Of a stretch of 64,000 nucleotides of DNA, positions 30,999 through 38,648 are shown piece after piece. Source of the stretch: Modestobacter marinus (GTDB lineage: Bacteria > Actinomycetota > Actinomycetes > Mycobacteriales > Geodermatophilaceae); assembly GCF_011758655.1 (NCBI RefSeq), contig NZ_JAAMPA010000001.1, forward strand, positions 992,001 to 1,056,000. Direction: 5' to 3'. The stretch's first letter is position 1. Every line of letters starts with the position of its first letter. A model generated the notes under the pieces. The model was not told where the DNA came from and did not search any database. It worked only from the letters and a program-made list of their open reading frames with translations. Position numbers and translations under genes: made by a program.

Positions 30999-33880
30999 GG
31001 CTGCGCCGCGTCCGTGCCCTCGAGGGGCCCGTGGGACAGGAGGGACCGGTCGACGCGCCGGTGCGTGACACGCCGCGGACGCCGGGGCACAGTGCCCTGG
31101 TGCCACCCGGTCTCCTGCACCAGCAGGTGAGCTCAGCGCTGTCGAACTGGCAGCTGGACACGGCCGAGACGCTGCTGCGCGAGATCGACGGCGACCTGCC
31201 CCCCGCCCCGGTCGACGACCGCCCGGCGCCGCCGCTCACCTCCCTGGCCCGCGCGTGGGCCGACACGCTCCGCGCCGAGCTGCTGGTCCGGCGCCTGCGG
31301 CGGGCGGGCTACTCCCTGCTGGGCGACCCCCTGGTCGAGGGCGGCCCCGAGCAGGAGGGCCCGCTGGACCTGCACGGCCCGGTCGGCGCCCCGGGCGAGG
31401 CCGTCGACCGGGACAGCCGGTCGGAGTCGGCCACCCACGCGGCCCTGGCCATCTCCCTGGTCCGCTCGGCCCGGGCGGCCTTCGACGCCCAGGACGACGA
31501 CCTGCAGCGCGCCGCCGGGCTGGCCCGGCACGCCCGGATCGAGCTGCTGTCCCGCCGGGTCGACGCGGCGATGGACGAGGCGGTCGAGGCGGCCAGCCTG
31601 CTGGACCCGGCCCTGCCCCCCAGCCCGCTGCTGGTGCACACGCTGAGCTCGCTGGCCGCCGTGCTCGCCGACCTCGAGCTGATGCCGCTGGCCCTGGACT
31701 ACCAGCGCCGGGCCGCCGACGTCACCGCCGAGGCGATCGGCGCGGCCGCCACCGACGCCGAGGCGGGTTCGGTCGACGCGCTCGCCGGGGAGGCCGCGAC
31801 CCGGCTGGCCGCACTGTGCGCCGAGGTCGGCGAGGGCCTGCTCGACGACGGCGGCGCCGACGCCGCGGCACCCCACTTCGCCGAGGCCCGCGACCTCGCC
31901 GTCCGGGCGCTGGGCCAGCTGCCCCCCGGCGTCCCCGGGATGCTGGACGCGCAGGTGGTGCACGGCTGGGCGCTGGTCGGCCTCGGCGAGCACGCGGCCG
32001 CCCGCTCCGTGCTGACCAGCGTGGTCAGCACGGCCGAGAGCGCCGAGGACCGGGCGCTGCTGGCCTCCGCGGAGCTGGGCCTGGGCCGCGCGCTGCGCCG
32101 CTCGGGCGATCCCCGGGCCGCCGACGACCACCTGGCCACCGCGCTGGCCTCCGCCACCGAGCACGGGCTGCCGCGGTTGCGCCGGGCCGCGCTGCGCGAG
32201 CTGTGCACGCTGCACGCCGAGCTGGACGACGCCGCCCGGGCGCTGCCCTACCTGCAGGCCTACCTCGCCGACGAGCTGGACCGGGTCGACGAGCGGCGCA
32301 CCCGCTGGGTGGAGCTGTTCGGCCGGCGCAAGAGCCTGCTGGAGACCGAGCGGGCCGCCGGCCAGCTGCGCCGCCAGGCCTACGAGGACCCGCTCACCCA
32401 CCTGCCCAACCGCCGCTACGCCGAGGCCCGGCTCGACGGGCTGCTGTCCGCCGGCGGGGTGCCGGCCCTGGCCGTGGTCGACGTCGACCGGTTCAAGGCG
32501 ATCAACGACGCCGCCGGGCACCCGACCGGCGACGCCGTGCTGCGCGCGGTCGGCCAGCTGCTGGTCGACGGCTGCCGGGACACCGACGAGGTGTGCCGCT
32601 GGGCCGGCGACGAGTTCGTCATCCTGCTGCCGGACACCACCTCGGAGCAGGCCGAGCGGGCCATGGAGCGCATCCGCCGGTCGATCGCCGCGCACGACTG
32701 GTCGGCCCTCGGCGTCGAGGTGCCGGTGCGGATCAGCGTCGGCATCGCCCAGGCCGCTCGGGGCGATGACCGGCGCACCCTGTTCGCCGCCGCCGACGGG
32801 GTGCTCTACGACGCCAAGCGGGCCGGGCGGGACCGCGTCGTCCGGCTGTCCGGGGTGACCCAGACCCGGGCCACCGACCCGGACCGGACGACCATCGACG
32901 GCCAGGTCGCCGAGGCCCCACCAGCGACCGACCCGGCTGCGGGCGAGACCCTCGGGGACGCCCCGGCGTCGCCCTCCGCCGACCAGATGACCGCGGCCCC
33001 GCTGACCGCCGACCACGCCGAGCAGCCCGAGGACCCCACCGGCGGCTTCGCCCCCCTGCTGGTCGAGCCGGCCGCGGCGGAGCCGGTCGTCGAGGCGACC
33101 GACGAGGAGCGGGCCGCCCGGACGGGCAGCCCGCGCGACGAGCTCCCCGGTGGCCCGTCGGCCCGCGCCGGCAGCCGGCTCGAACCGGCCGAGCCGACGG
33201 CTCCGGTGCTCGACCCGTCGGCGTCCTCCGCCCCGGTGGTCGACCTGCCGGCCCTGGCGATCGGCCCGGACGTCATCTGGGGCACCGGGCGCACCACCGA
33301 GCAGGTGCTCGCCCTGGTGCGCGAGGCCCGCCGCGAGCACCCCCAGCACCCGGCGGTGGTGGTGCGGGCCAGCGCCGACACCCTGGTCGCGCTGGCCACC
33401 GAGCACGACGCGTACACGACGATGGACGCGGCGGCGATGTCCGCCGCCGTCGGCCCGGTGCCCGAGCCGGTCGGCCGGGTGGGCGTGCTGTGCGCCAGCA
33501 GCGGCGACACCCCGATCGCCGCCGAGGCCGCCTTCGTGGCACGGGTCACCGGCACCGAGGTGGTCCGGGTCGACGACGTCGGCGGCAGCCGGATCCGTCC
33601 GCTGCTGGCCGACCGGTCGCTGCTCACCGACGTCGACTGCCTGGTCGTGGTGGCCGGCCTGGACGCCGCGCTGGCCAGCGTGGTCAGCGGGCTCACCGAG
33701 GTCCCGGTGGTCGCCGTCCCGACGTCGGCCGGCCAGGGCGCCAGCTCCTTCGGCGGGTTCAGCGCGCTGCTCACCATGCTGAACTCCGCTGCGCCCGGCG
33801 TCGTGGTCAGCAACATCGACAACGGCTGGTCCGCCGGCGTCTTCGCCGCCCGCATCGCGCGGCGGACGGCGACCGCCTGA
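30995..33880 (+). CDS. diguanylate cyclase fused to a LarB (nickel-pincer cofactor biosynthesis) domain
   Basis: 961 residues in one uninterrupted frame from GTG 30995 (GTGA overlap with the previous gene). Residues ~20-440 are helical repeats like the upstream protein; ~455-620 is a GGDEF domain (DPLTHLPNRRYAEAR, VVDVDRFKAINDA, RDTD-EVCRW-AGDEF, I-site RDTD intact). A ~130-residue Pro/Ala/Glu-rich linker follows. From ~752 to 957 is a complete LarB: VIWGTGRTTEQVLALV, then the PurE-like part GVLCASSGDTPIAAEAA, VVVAGLDAALASVVSGL, VPTSAGQGASSFGG and SNIDNGWSAGV. LarB carboxylates nicotinic acid adenine dinucleotide in the first step to the nickel-pincer nucleotide. The family's conserved Cys in MLNSC is Ala here (codon 932, MLNSAAPG). 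No Shine-Dalgarno supports a separate internal LarB start. larC lies downstream. Confidence 0.92.
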   Translation: MRLRRVRALEGPVGQEGPVDAPVRDTPRTPGHSALVPPGLLHQQVSSALSNWQLDTAETLLREIDGDLPPAPVDDRPAPPLTSLARAWADTLRAELLVRRLRRAGYSLLGDPLVEGGPEQEGPLDLHGPVGAPGEAVDRDSRSESATHAALAISLVRSARAAFDAQDDDLQRAAGLARHARIELLSRRVDAAMDEAVEAASLLDPALPPSPLLVHTLSSLAAVLADLELMPLALDYQRRAADVTAEAIGAAATDAEAGSVDALAGEAATRLAALCAEVGEGLLDDGGADAAAPHFAEARDLAVRALGQLPPGVPGMLDAQVVHGWALVGLGEHAAARSVLTSVVSTAESAEDRALLASAELGLGRALRRSGDPRAADDHLATALASATEHGLPRLRRAALRELCTLHAELDDAARALPYLQAYLADELDRVDERRTRWVELFGRRKSLLETERAAGQLRRQAYEDPLTHLPNRRYAEARLDGLLSAGGVPALAVVDVDRFKAINDAAGHPTGDAVLRAVGQLLVDGCRDTDEVCRWAGDEFVILLPDTTSEQAERAMERIRRSIAAHDWSALGVEVPVRISVGIAQAARGDDRRTLFAAADGVLYDAKRAGRDRVVRLSGVTQTRATDPDRTTIDGQVAEAPPATDPAAGETLGDAPASPSADQMTAAPLTADHAEQPEDPTGGFAPLLVEPAAAEPVVEATDEERAARTGSPRDELPGGPSARAGSRLEPAEPTAPVLDPSASSAPVVDLPALAIGPDVIWGTGRTTEQVLALVREARREHPQHPAVVVRASADTLVALATEHDAYTTMDAAAMSAAVGPVPEPVGRVGVLCASSGDTPIAAEAAFVARVTGTEVVRVDDVGGSRIRPLLADRSLLTDVDCLVVVAGLDAALASVVSGLTEVPVVAVPTSAGQGASSFGGFSALLTMLNSAAPGVVVSNIDNGWSAGVFAARIARRTATA

Positions 33881-34015
33881 GCCGCCCGGTCCGCCCCGGG
33901 TCCACGGGCCGTGGCGCGCCCCGGGCCCGAGCGGTGCCCGCCCGCGGTGCATCCTGAGCGCCCGTCACCGCACCCGCACCGCCCCGCAGACGGTGTGCCG
34001 GGCATGCTGTCCCCC

Positions 34016-35251
34016 GTGATCGGGTGGCTGGACCTCTCCGCGGGGGCGAGCGGGGACATGCTGCTCGGCGCGCTCGTCGACGCCGGGGTGCCGCTGGCGG
34101 TGCTGGCCGGCGCCGTCGCCGCGCTGCCGGTCGAGCCGGTCACCCTCACCGCCGAGCCGACCACCCGGCACGGGCTGGGTGCCACCCGGGTGCACGTGCA
34201 CGCCCCGGCCAGCGACGTGCACCGCACCTGGGCCGATGTGCGGACGATCCTGGCCGACGCCGCACTGCCCGCGCCGGTGCGGGAGGGCGCCCTGGCCGTC
34301 TTCGAGCGGCTGGCCGTCGCCGAGGGCCGGGTGCACCGGGTGCCGGCCGACGAGGTGCACTTCCACGAGGTCGGGGCGCTGGACGCGCTGGCCGACGTGG
34401 TGGGCGTGGTCGCCGGGTTCGCCCACCTCGGGCTGGGCCGGCTCAGCGCCTCACCCGTGTCGCTGGGCAGCGGCTCGGCCCGCGGGGCGCACGGCGTCGT
34501 CCCGGTGCCCGGCCCCGCCGTCCTGGAGCTGCTGCGCGGGGTGCCGGTGGTCGCCGGCCCGGTGCCGGCCGAGATGTGCACCCCGACCGGCGCGGCGCTG
34601 CTGGCAGCACACGTGCAGGAGTGGACGGCGCTGCCGCCGATGCGGGTGGCCCGGGTCGGGTCGGGCGCCGGCGGCCGGGACCCGGAGCAGCTGCCCAACC
34701 TGGTGCGCCTGGTGCTGGGTGAACCGGTGGACGAGCCCGCCACCGGGCTGCTGCTGGAGACCAACGTCGACGACCTGGACCCCCGGCTGTGGCCCGGGGT
34801 GCTCGCCGACCTGCTGGCCGCCGGCGCGTCGGACGCCTGGCTCACCCCGGTGCTGATGAAGAAGGGCCGGCCGGCGCACACCCTGTCGGTGCTCTGCCGG
34901 CCCGCGGTGCGCGCGGCCGTGCAGGACGTCGTCGTCGCCACGACCTCCACCATCGGGCTGCGCGTGCAGCCGGTGCAGAAGGTCGCGCTGCAGCGGGTCC
35001 AGCGCACCGTGACGGTGCTCGGCAGCCCGGTGGGCGTCAAGGTGGCCGGCGTCGACGGCCGGGTGGTGAACGTGAGCGTCGAGTTCGAGGACGTCGCCGC
35101 CCTGGCCCGCTCGCTGGGGCTGCCGGCCAAGGAGGTGCTGCGGGCGGCGACCGCCGCCGCGCACCAGGCGTACCCGGGGACGTCCGCCCGGCTCCCGGAC
35201 CCGGCCGGGCTCCCGGACTCGGTTACGCTCCTGGACCGAGAAGGGGAGTAG
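34016..35251 (+). CDS. larC: LarC, nickel chelatase of nickel-pincer nucleotide synthesis
   Basis: A 411-residue full-length LarC: LDLSAGASGDMLLGALVDAG at the N-terminus, HRVPADEVHFHEVGALDALAD, MCTPTGAALLA and ETNVDDLDPRLWPGVL. LarC uses CTP to insert nickel into pyridinium-3,5-bisthiocarboxylic acid mononucleotide. In some lactobacilli larC is split by a programmed frameshift; here it is a single frame. GTG 34016 is chosen by alignment with family N-termini (ATG 34004 is possible). It starts 135 bp after the GGDEF-LarB fusion gene. Its last ~20 nt and its TAG lie inside the manganese riboswitch that follows. larE is not in the window. Confidence 0.93.
   Translation: MIGWLDLSAGASGDMLLGALVDAGVPLAVLAGAVAALPVEPVTLTAEPTTRHGLGATRVHVHAPASDVHRTWADVRTILADAALPAPVREGALAVFERLAVAEGRVHRVPADEVHFHEVGALDALADVVGVVAGFAHLGLGRLSASPVSLGSGSARGAHGVVPVPGPAVLELLRGVPVVAGPVPAEMCTPTGAALLAAHVQEWTALPPMRVARVGSGAGGRDPEQLPNLVRLVLGEPVDEPATGLLLETNVDDLDPRLWPGVLADLLAAGASDAWLTPVLMKKGRPAHTLSVLCRPAVRAAVQDVVVATTSTIGLRVQPVQKVALQRVQRTVTVLGSPVGVKVAGVDGRVVNVSVEFEDVAALARSLGLPAKEVLRAATAAAHQAYPGTSARLPDPAGLPDSVTLLDREGE
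35224..35229 (+). promoter_or_regulatory. possible -10 box of the riboswitch transcript, inside larC
   Basis: TACGCT within the last codons of larC; a transcription start ~7 nt later would fall at the first strand of riboswitch helix P1. No clear -35 is seen. Confidence 0.35.
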
Positions 35252-35346
35252 CCCCCCGACCGCTGGTCGACATGCTGGCGCGTGCGCGCGCCCGGTCAGC
35301 GGGCCCGCGTCGCCGCGGGTGGGCGAGACCTTCCGCCCGCAGTCCA
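35232..35346 (+). promoter_or_regulatory. yybP-ykoY-type manganese riboswitch
   Basis: Contains both conserved internal-loop sequences of this class in order: GGGGAGTAGC at 35243-35252 and GGGCGAGACCTTC at 35321-35333. The ends pair as TGGAC (35232-35236) with GTCCA (35342-35346) to give P1, and GC-rich stems fill the middle. The class senses Mn2+ and typically precedes Mn exporters. The next gene is a GDT1/UPF0016 transporter, a standard target. The TAG in the GGGGAGTAG loop is also the stop codon of larC. Confidence 0.85.
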
Positions 35347-35420
35347 CCCATCGGTGCGCTGCCGGACGGAGGCGCCCCTGCACCACGCCCCGCCGGTCGG
35401 CGCGAGCAGAGAGAGAACTC

Positions 35421-36020
35421 GTGGTCCTGTCCGTCGTCCTGGCCGCCTTCGTGCTGATCCTCCCCGTCGAGCTGCCCGACAAGACGTTGTTCGCCACCCT
35501 GGTGCTGGCCACCCGCTTCCCGCCGCTGCCGGTGTTCGTCGGCGTCGGCCTGGCCTTCGGCCTGCAGGTGGCCATCGCGGTGACCGCCGGGAGCCTGCTG
35601 TCGCTGTTGCCCGAGGCGGTGGTCAGCGCGGTGGTCGCGGTGCTGTTCCTGACCGGCGCGGTGCTGCTGTGGCGGGAGTCCCGCAAGGGCGGGGACGACG
35701 ACGAGGCCACCGTGCAGACCCGGGAGCAGACGTCGTTCGTGCGGGCGGCGGCGATCTCCTTCGGCGTCCTGTTCGCCGCCGAGTGGGGTGACCTCTCCCA
35801 GCTGGCCACCGCCGGGCTCGCGGCCCGCTACGAGGAGCCGCTCTCGGTGTTCGTCGGGGCCTGGGCGGCACTGCTGGTGATCTCCGGGCTGGCCGCGTTC
35901 CTGGGCCGCAAGCTCGCCGACCGCCTCCCGGTGGCGCTGCTGCACCGGATCGCCGCCGGGCTCTTCCTGGTCTTCGCCGTCGTCGCCGTGGTGGAGACCG
36001 TCCGCGCGCTGACCGGCTGA
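35421..36020 (+). CDS. GDT1/TMEM165 (UPF0016) family manganese/calcium exporter
   Basis: A 199-residue membrane protein with six predicted helices in two inverted halves, each carrying the family motif: ELPDKT (~14) and EWGDLS (~115), variants of ExGDKT/S. Family members export Mn2+ or Ca2+ in exchange for protons; the bacterial ones include the MneA/MntX-like exporters. GTG 35421 follows AGAGAGAA a few bases upstream. A manganese riboswitch in the leader indicates that high Mn2+ turns it on. Confidence 0.9.
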   Translation: MVLSVVLAAFVLILPVELPDKTLFATLVLATRFPPLPVFVGVGLAFGLQVAIAVTAGSLLSLLPEAVVSAVVAVLFLTGAVLLWRESRKGGDDDEATVQTREQTSFVRAAAISFGVLFAAEWGDLSQLATAGLAARYEEPLSVFVGAWAALLVISGLAAFLGRKLADRLPVALLHRIAAGLFLVFAVVAVVETVRALTG

Positions 36021-36130
36021 GCGGCCACCCCTCGGGGGCAGTCGCCGGCCGGTGCGCTCAAGGCCCGGCGCCCTCCGGCCGACTCCCCCTCCACGGCCGG
36101 CGTGCGGCCGGACCGGAGCAGGGAGAGGCC

Positions 36131-36718
36131 ATGCAGACGATCAAGCTCGAGGAGTCGCAGGACGTGCTGGTGCAGACGGCGGCGGTCGTCGCCGCCCAGC
36201 GCCAGTTCGCGCAGCGGCTGCGGCAGCGGACCGTGGCCGACCCGCTCACCGGCCTGCCCGTGCGCAGCCTGCTCATCGACCGGCTGGAGCTCGCGCTGGC
36301 CGCCGCGGGCCCGGCCACCGGCCGGCTCGCCGTGCTGTCCTGCAACCTCGACGGCATCACCGTCCTGGAGGACACCCGCGGCTCCGCCGTCGCCGACGCC
36401 GCCCGGGCCGAGGCGGCCGGCCGGCTGGTCGGCGCCGTGCGCCAGGGGGACGTCGTCGCCCGGATCAGCGCCCAGACCTTCATCCTCCTCTGCCCCGGCA
36501 TCCAGGCGGCCGAGGACCCGCAGCGCATCGCCCTGCGGGTCGCCGCCGCCTTCGACGAGCCGCTGCGGCCGCTGCCGGGCGTGGCGCACCGGGTGCGGCT
36601 CAGCGTCGGGGTAGCGCTCTCCGGCCGCGCCTCGACACCGGAGTCGCTCGTGGCGTCGGCCAACGAGGCGATGACCTCCATCCGGCACGAGCGCCAGGGC
36701 AGCGGCCGGCACGGCTGA
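36131..36718 (+). CDS. degenerate GGDEF-domain protein with retained RxxD site
   Basis: 195 residues from ATG 36131 (GGGAGAGG just upstream). A short helical N-terminus is followed by one GGDEF fold: DPLTGLPVRSLLIDRL, LSCNLDGITVLED and RLSVGVALSG. The active-site loop reads RQGD-VVARI-SAQTF, so the GGDEF signature is lost and cyclase activity is not expected. The RxxD inhibitory-site motif (RQGD) is kept at the correct spacing, which in other proteins with dead GGDEF domains allows c-di-GMP binding. It could be the effector for the two cyclases upstream; this is inference. Confidence 0.82.
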   Translation: MQTIKLEESQDVLVQTAAVVAAQRQFAQRLRQRTVADPLTGLPVRSLLIDRLELALAAAGPATGRLAVLSCNLDGITVLEDTRGSAVADAARAEAAGRLVGAVRQGDVVARISAQTFILLCPGIQAAEDPQRIALRVAAAFDEPLRPLPGVAHRVRLSVGVALSGRASTPESLVASANEAMTSIRHERQGSGRHG

Positions 36719-36731
36719 CCCGCCGTCCGGC

Positions 36732-37631
36732 TCAGCGCAGCGTCGGGATCCACTTCGCCAGCGCGCGGCCGATCTCGTCGGGTGAGTCCTCGGGCACGAA
36801 GTGCCCGCCCGGCACCGTGACCTCCGTCAGCGCCGGCCAGCGCCGCACCCTCGTGCGCTGCCGGCCGACCAGGATCGACCCCGGCTCGACGTTGACGAAC
36901 AGCTTGGGCACCTCGCTGTGCGCCAGCCACTGGCCGTACCGGTCGACGACGTCGTGCACGCCCGGCGGCACGTGCTCGATCGGGAGCTGCCGCGGCCACT
37001 CCAGCGTCGGCCAGCGGTCGGCGCGCTCCCGGAACGGCGCCCGGTACCGGTCGTGCGCCTCGACCGACAGCCCGCGCCGCACCTCGGCGGGGAGGATCTT
37101 CTCCACGAACACGTTCTGGTCGAGCACCCTGCGCTCGCCGTCGGCCCCGCGCATCGCCTGGAACACCGGCTTGGCCGCCCGTGGCCAGTCGGCCCAGATC
37201 ATCGGGGTGACGATCGCCTCCATGAAGGCGATGCCGCGCACCGCCTCGGGGTGCTGCGCGGCCCAGTCGAAGCCGAGCCCCGAGCCCCAGTCGTGCAGCA
37301 CCAGGGTGACCCGCTCGGTGACCCCGACGGCGTCCAGGAACCCGGCCAGGAACTGCGCGTGCCGGTCGAAGGAGTAGCTGCCCGGCCCGGGGTCGGCCAG
37401 CTTGCTCGACTGCCCCATCCCGACGAGGTCGGGGGCGATGCAGCGGCCGAGGTGCCGCACGTGCGGGATGACGTTGCGCCACAGGTAGGACGACGTCGGG
37501 TTGCCGTGCAGGAAGACGATCGGGTCGCCCTCCCCCACGTCGACGTAGGCCATCTCCTGGTCGGCGACCTGCACCCGGGAACGCGGGAACGGGTCGTCGG
37601 CGGGCACGGGCGTGCGGACGTCGTCGGCCAT
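36732..37631 (-). CDS. dhaA: haloalkane dehalogenase
   Basis: A 299-residue alpha/beta hydrolase of the HLD-II group (DhaA/LinB). Catalytic nucleophile Asp114 and halide-binding Trp115 in VLHDWGSGLG, halide-binding Asn44 in HGNPTSSYLW, catalytic Glu138 in AFMEAI, and catalytic His in PGGHFVPED near residue 281. It hydrolyses carbon-halogen bonds to alcohol and halide. ATG 37631 is followed upstream by a perfect 26-bp palindrome 40 bp away, a probable repressor site. It is divergent from a TipAL-type MerR gene. Substrate range cannot be inferred. Confidence 0.92.
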   Translation of the reverse strand: MADDVRTPVPADDPFPRSRVQVADQEMAYVDVGEGDPIVFLHGNPTSSYLWRNVIPHVRHLGRCIAPDLVGMGQSSKLADPGPGSYSFDRHAQFLAGFLDAVGVTERVTLVLHDWGSGLGFDWAAQHPEAVRGIAFMEAIVTPMIWADWPRAAKPVFQAMRGADGERRVLDQNVFVEKILPAEVRRGLSVEAHDRYRAPFRERADRWPTLEWPRQLPIEHVPPGVHDVVDRYGQWLAHSEVPKLFVNVEPGSILVGRQRTRVRRWPALTEVTVPGGHFVPEDSPDEIGRALAKWIPTLR

Positions 37632-37670
37632 GCCCTGGACCTCCCCCGTCTCCCGCCACCCGAACCACCC

Positions 37671-37696
37671 CCGACAGAAATGGCCATTTCTGTCGG
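37671..37696. promoter_or_regulatory. perfect 26-bp palindrome, probable TetR-type operator
   Basis: ccgacagaaatgg at 37671-37683 is followed directly by its exact reverse complement at 37684-37696. It lies 40 bp upstream of the haloalkane dehalogenase start and just before the -35 of the divergent merR promoter. The ACAGAAAT half site resembles TetR-family operators. No tetR gene is nearby. Confidence 0.75.
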
Positions 37697-37700
37697 CTGC

Positions 37701-37731
37701 TTGACCCTGACGTCGGGTCAGGCTGTTGCGT
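37701..37731 (+). promoter_or_regulatory. MerR/TipAL-type promoter with 19-bp spacer
   Basis: -35 TTGACC (37701-37706) and a weak -10 TTGCGT (37726-37731) separated by 19 bp, with a dyad cctgac...gtcagg in the spacer. The geometry suggests autoactivation by the MerR protein encoded 30 bp downstream. Confidence 0.6.
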
Positions 37732-37761
37732 GGTCTCCGTCAATGAGAGAGAGGAGGGGCG

Positions 37762-38520
37762 ATGAGCTGGACGGTGGGTGAGCTGGCCCGGCTGGCCGGC
37801 GTCACGGTGCGCACGCTGCACCACTACGACCGGATCGGCCTGGTGCGGCCCAGCGAGCGCACGTCGGCGGGCTACCGCAGCTACGACGCGCACGACCTGG
37901 ACCGGTTGCAGCAGGTGCTGGTCTACCGCGAGCTCGGGTTCCCCCTCGACGAGGTCGCGACCCTGCTGGACGACCCGGAGGCCGACCCGGCGGCGCACCT
38001 GCGCCGGCAGCACGCGCTGCTGCGGGAACGGCTCGAGCGGACCCAGGCGATGGTCGCGGCCGTGGAGAAGGAGATGGAGGCACGGCAGATGGGGATCTCC
38101 CTGACCCCGGAGGAACGGTTCGAGGTGTTCGGCGACTGGCTCCCGGAGGAGTACGCCGCCGAGGCCGAGGAGCGGTGGGGCGACTCGGACGCCTGGGCGC
38201 AGTCGCAGCGCCGGACGGCGGCGATGACCAAGGAGGACTGGCTCCGGGTCAAGGCCGAGAGCGACGACGTCGAGCGCCGGTTCGCCGAGGCGCTCACGGC
38301 CGGCGTGCCCGCCGACTCCCCGCAGGCGATGGACGTGGCCGAGGAGCACCGGCAGCAGATCAGCCGGGACTTCTACGACTGCTCGCCGGAGGTGCACGCC
38401 GGCCTCGGCCGGATGTACGTCGAGGACGAGCGGTTCACCGCGTACTACGAGCGGATCGCCCCGGGCCTGGCGCAGTACGTGAGCACCGCCGTCCAGGCCA
38501 ACGCCGCCCGCCAGGGCTGA
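37762..38520 (+). CDS. MerR-family regulator with TipAS ligand domain
   Basis: 252 residues. MerR helix-turn-helix at 1-70 (WTVGELARLAGVTVRTLHHYD, RSYDAHDLDRLQQVLVYREL), a coiled-coil dimerisation helix (~80-108) and a C-terminal TipAS-like all-helical domain of ~140 residues (DWLRVKAESDDVERRFAEAL, HRQQISRDFYDCSPEVHAGL). TipAS domains bind thiopeptides and other amphipathic drugs. ATG 37762 follows a strong GAGGAGGGG. Its promoter has the 19-bp spacer and dyad of MerR-controlled genes; a terminator hairpin follows the stop. The target beyond itself could be the divergent dehalogenase. Confidence 0.9.
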   Translation: MSWTVGELARLAGVTVRTLHHYDRIGLVRPSERTSAGYRSYDAHDLDRLQQVLVYRELGFPLDEVATLLDDPEADPAAHLRRQHALLRERLERTQAMVAAVEKEMEARQMGISLTPEERFEVFGDWLPEEYAAEAEERWGDSDAWAQSQRRTAAMTKEDWLRVKAESDDVERRFAEALTAGVPADSPQAMDVAEEHRQQISRDFYDCSPEVHAGLGRMYVEDERFTAYYERIAPGLAQYVSTAVQANAARQG

Positions 38521-38530
38521 GCCGGCCCGC

Positions 38531-38568
38531 CTGGGGTGGGGCCGCGTCACGGCGCGGCTCCACCCCAG
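38531..38568 (+). terminator. strong terminator hairpin after the TipAL-type merR gene
   Basis: Arms 38531-38546 and 38553-38568 pair over 16 bp with one G-U and a 6-nt loop, starting 10 nt after the TGA. No T-run follows. Confidence 0.65.
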
Positions 38569-38648
38569 TCGACGCGGGTCGACCCGCGCGAGCGACGTCA
38601 CCCTCCCCCCGCTCCCGCCGGCCGGGCAGCGGGCCGCATCCTGGTCGG

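Noticed and set aside
33234..33260. Separate LarB gene starting inside the fusion
   Set aside because: GTG codons exist near the LarB boundary but have no Shine-Dalgarno or nearby -10 box, and the frame is continuous from the GGDEF domain, so the fusion is preferred.
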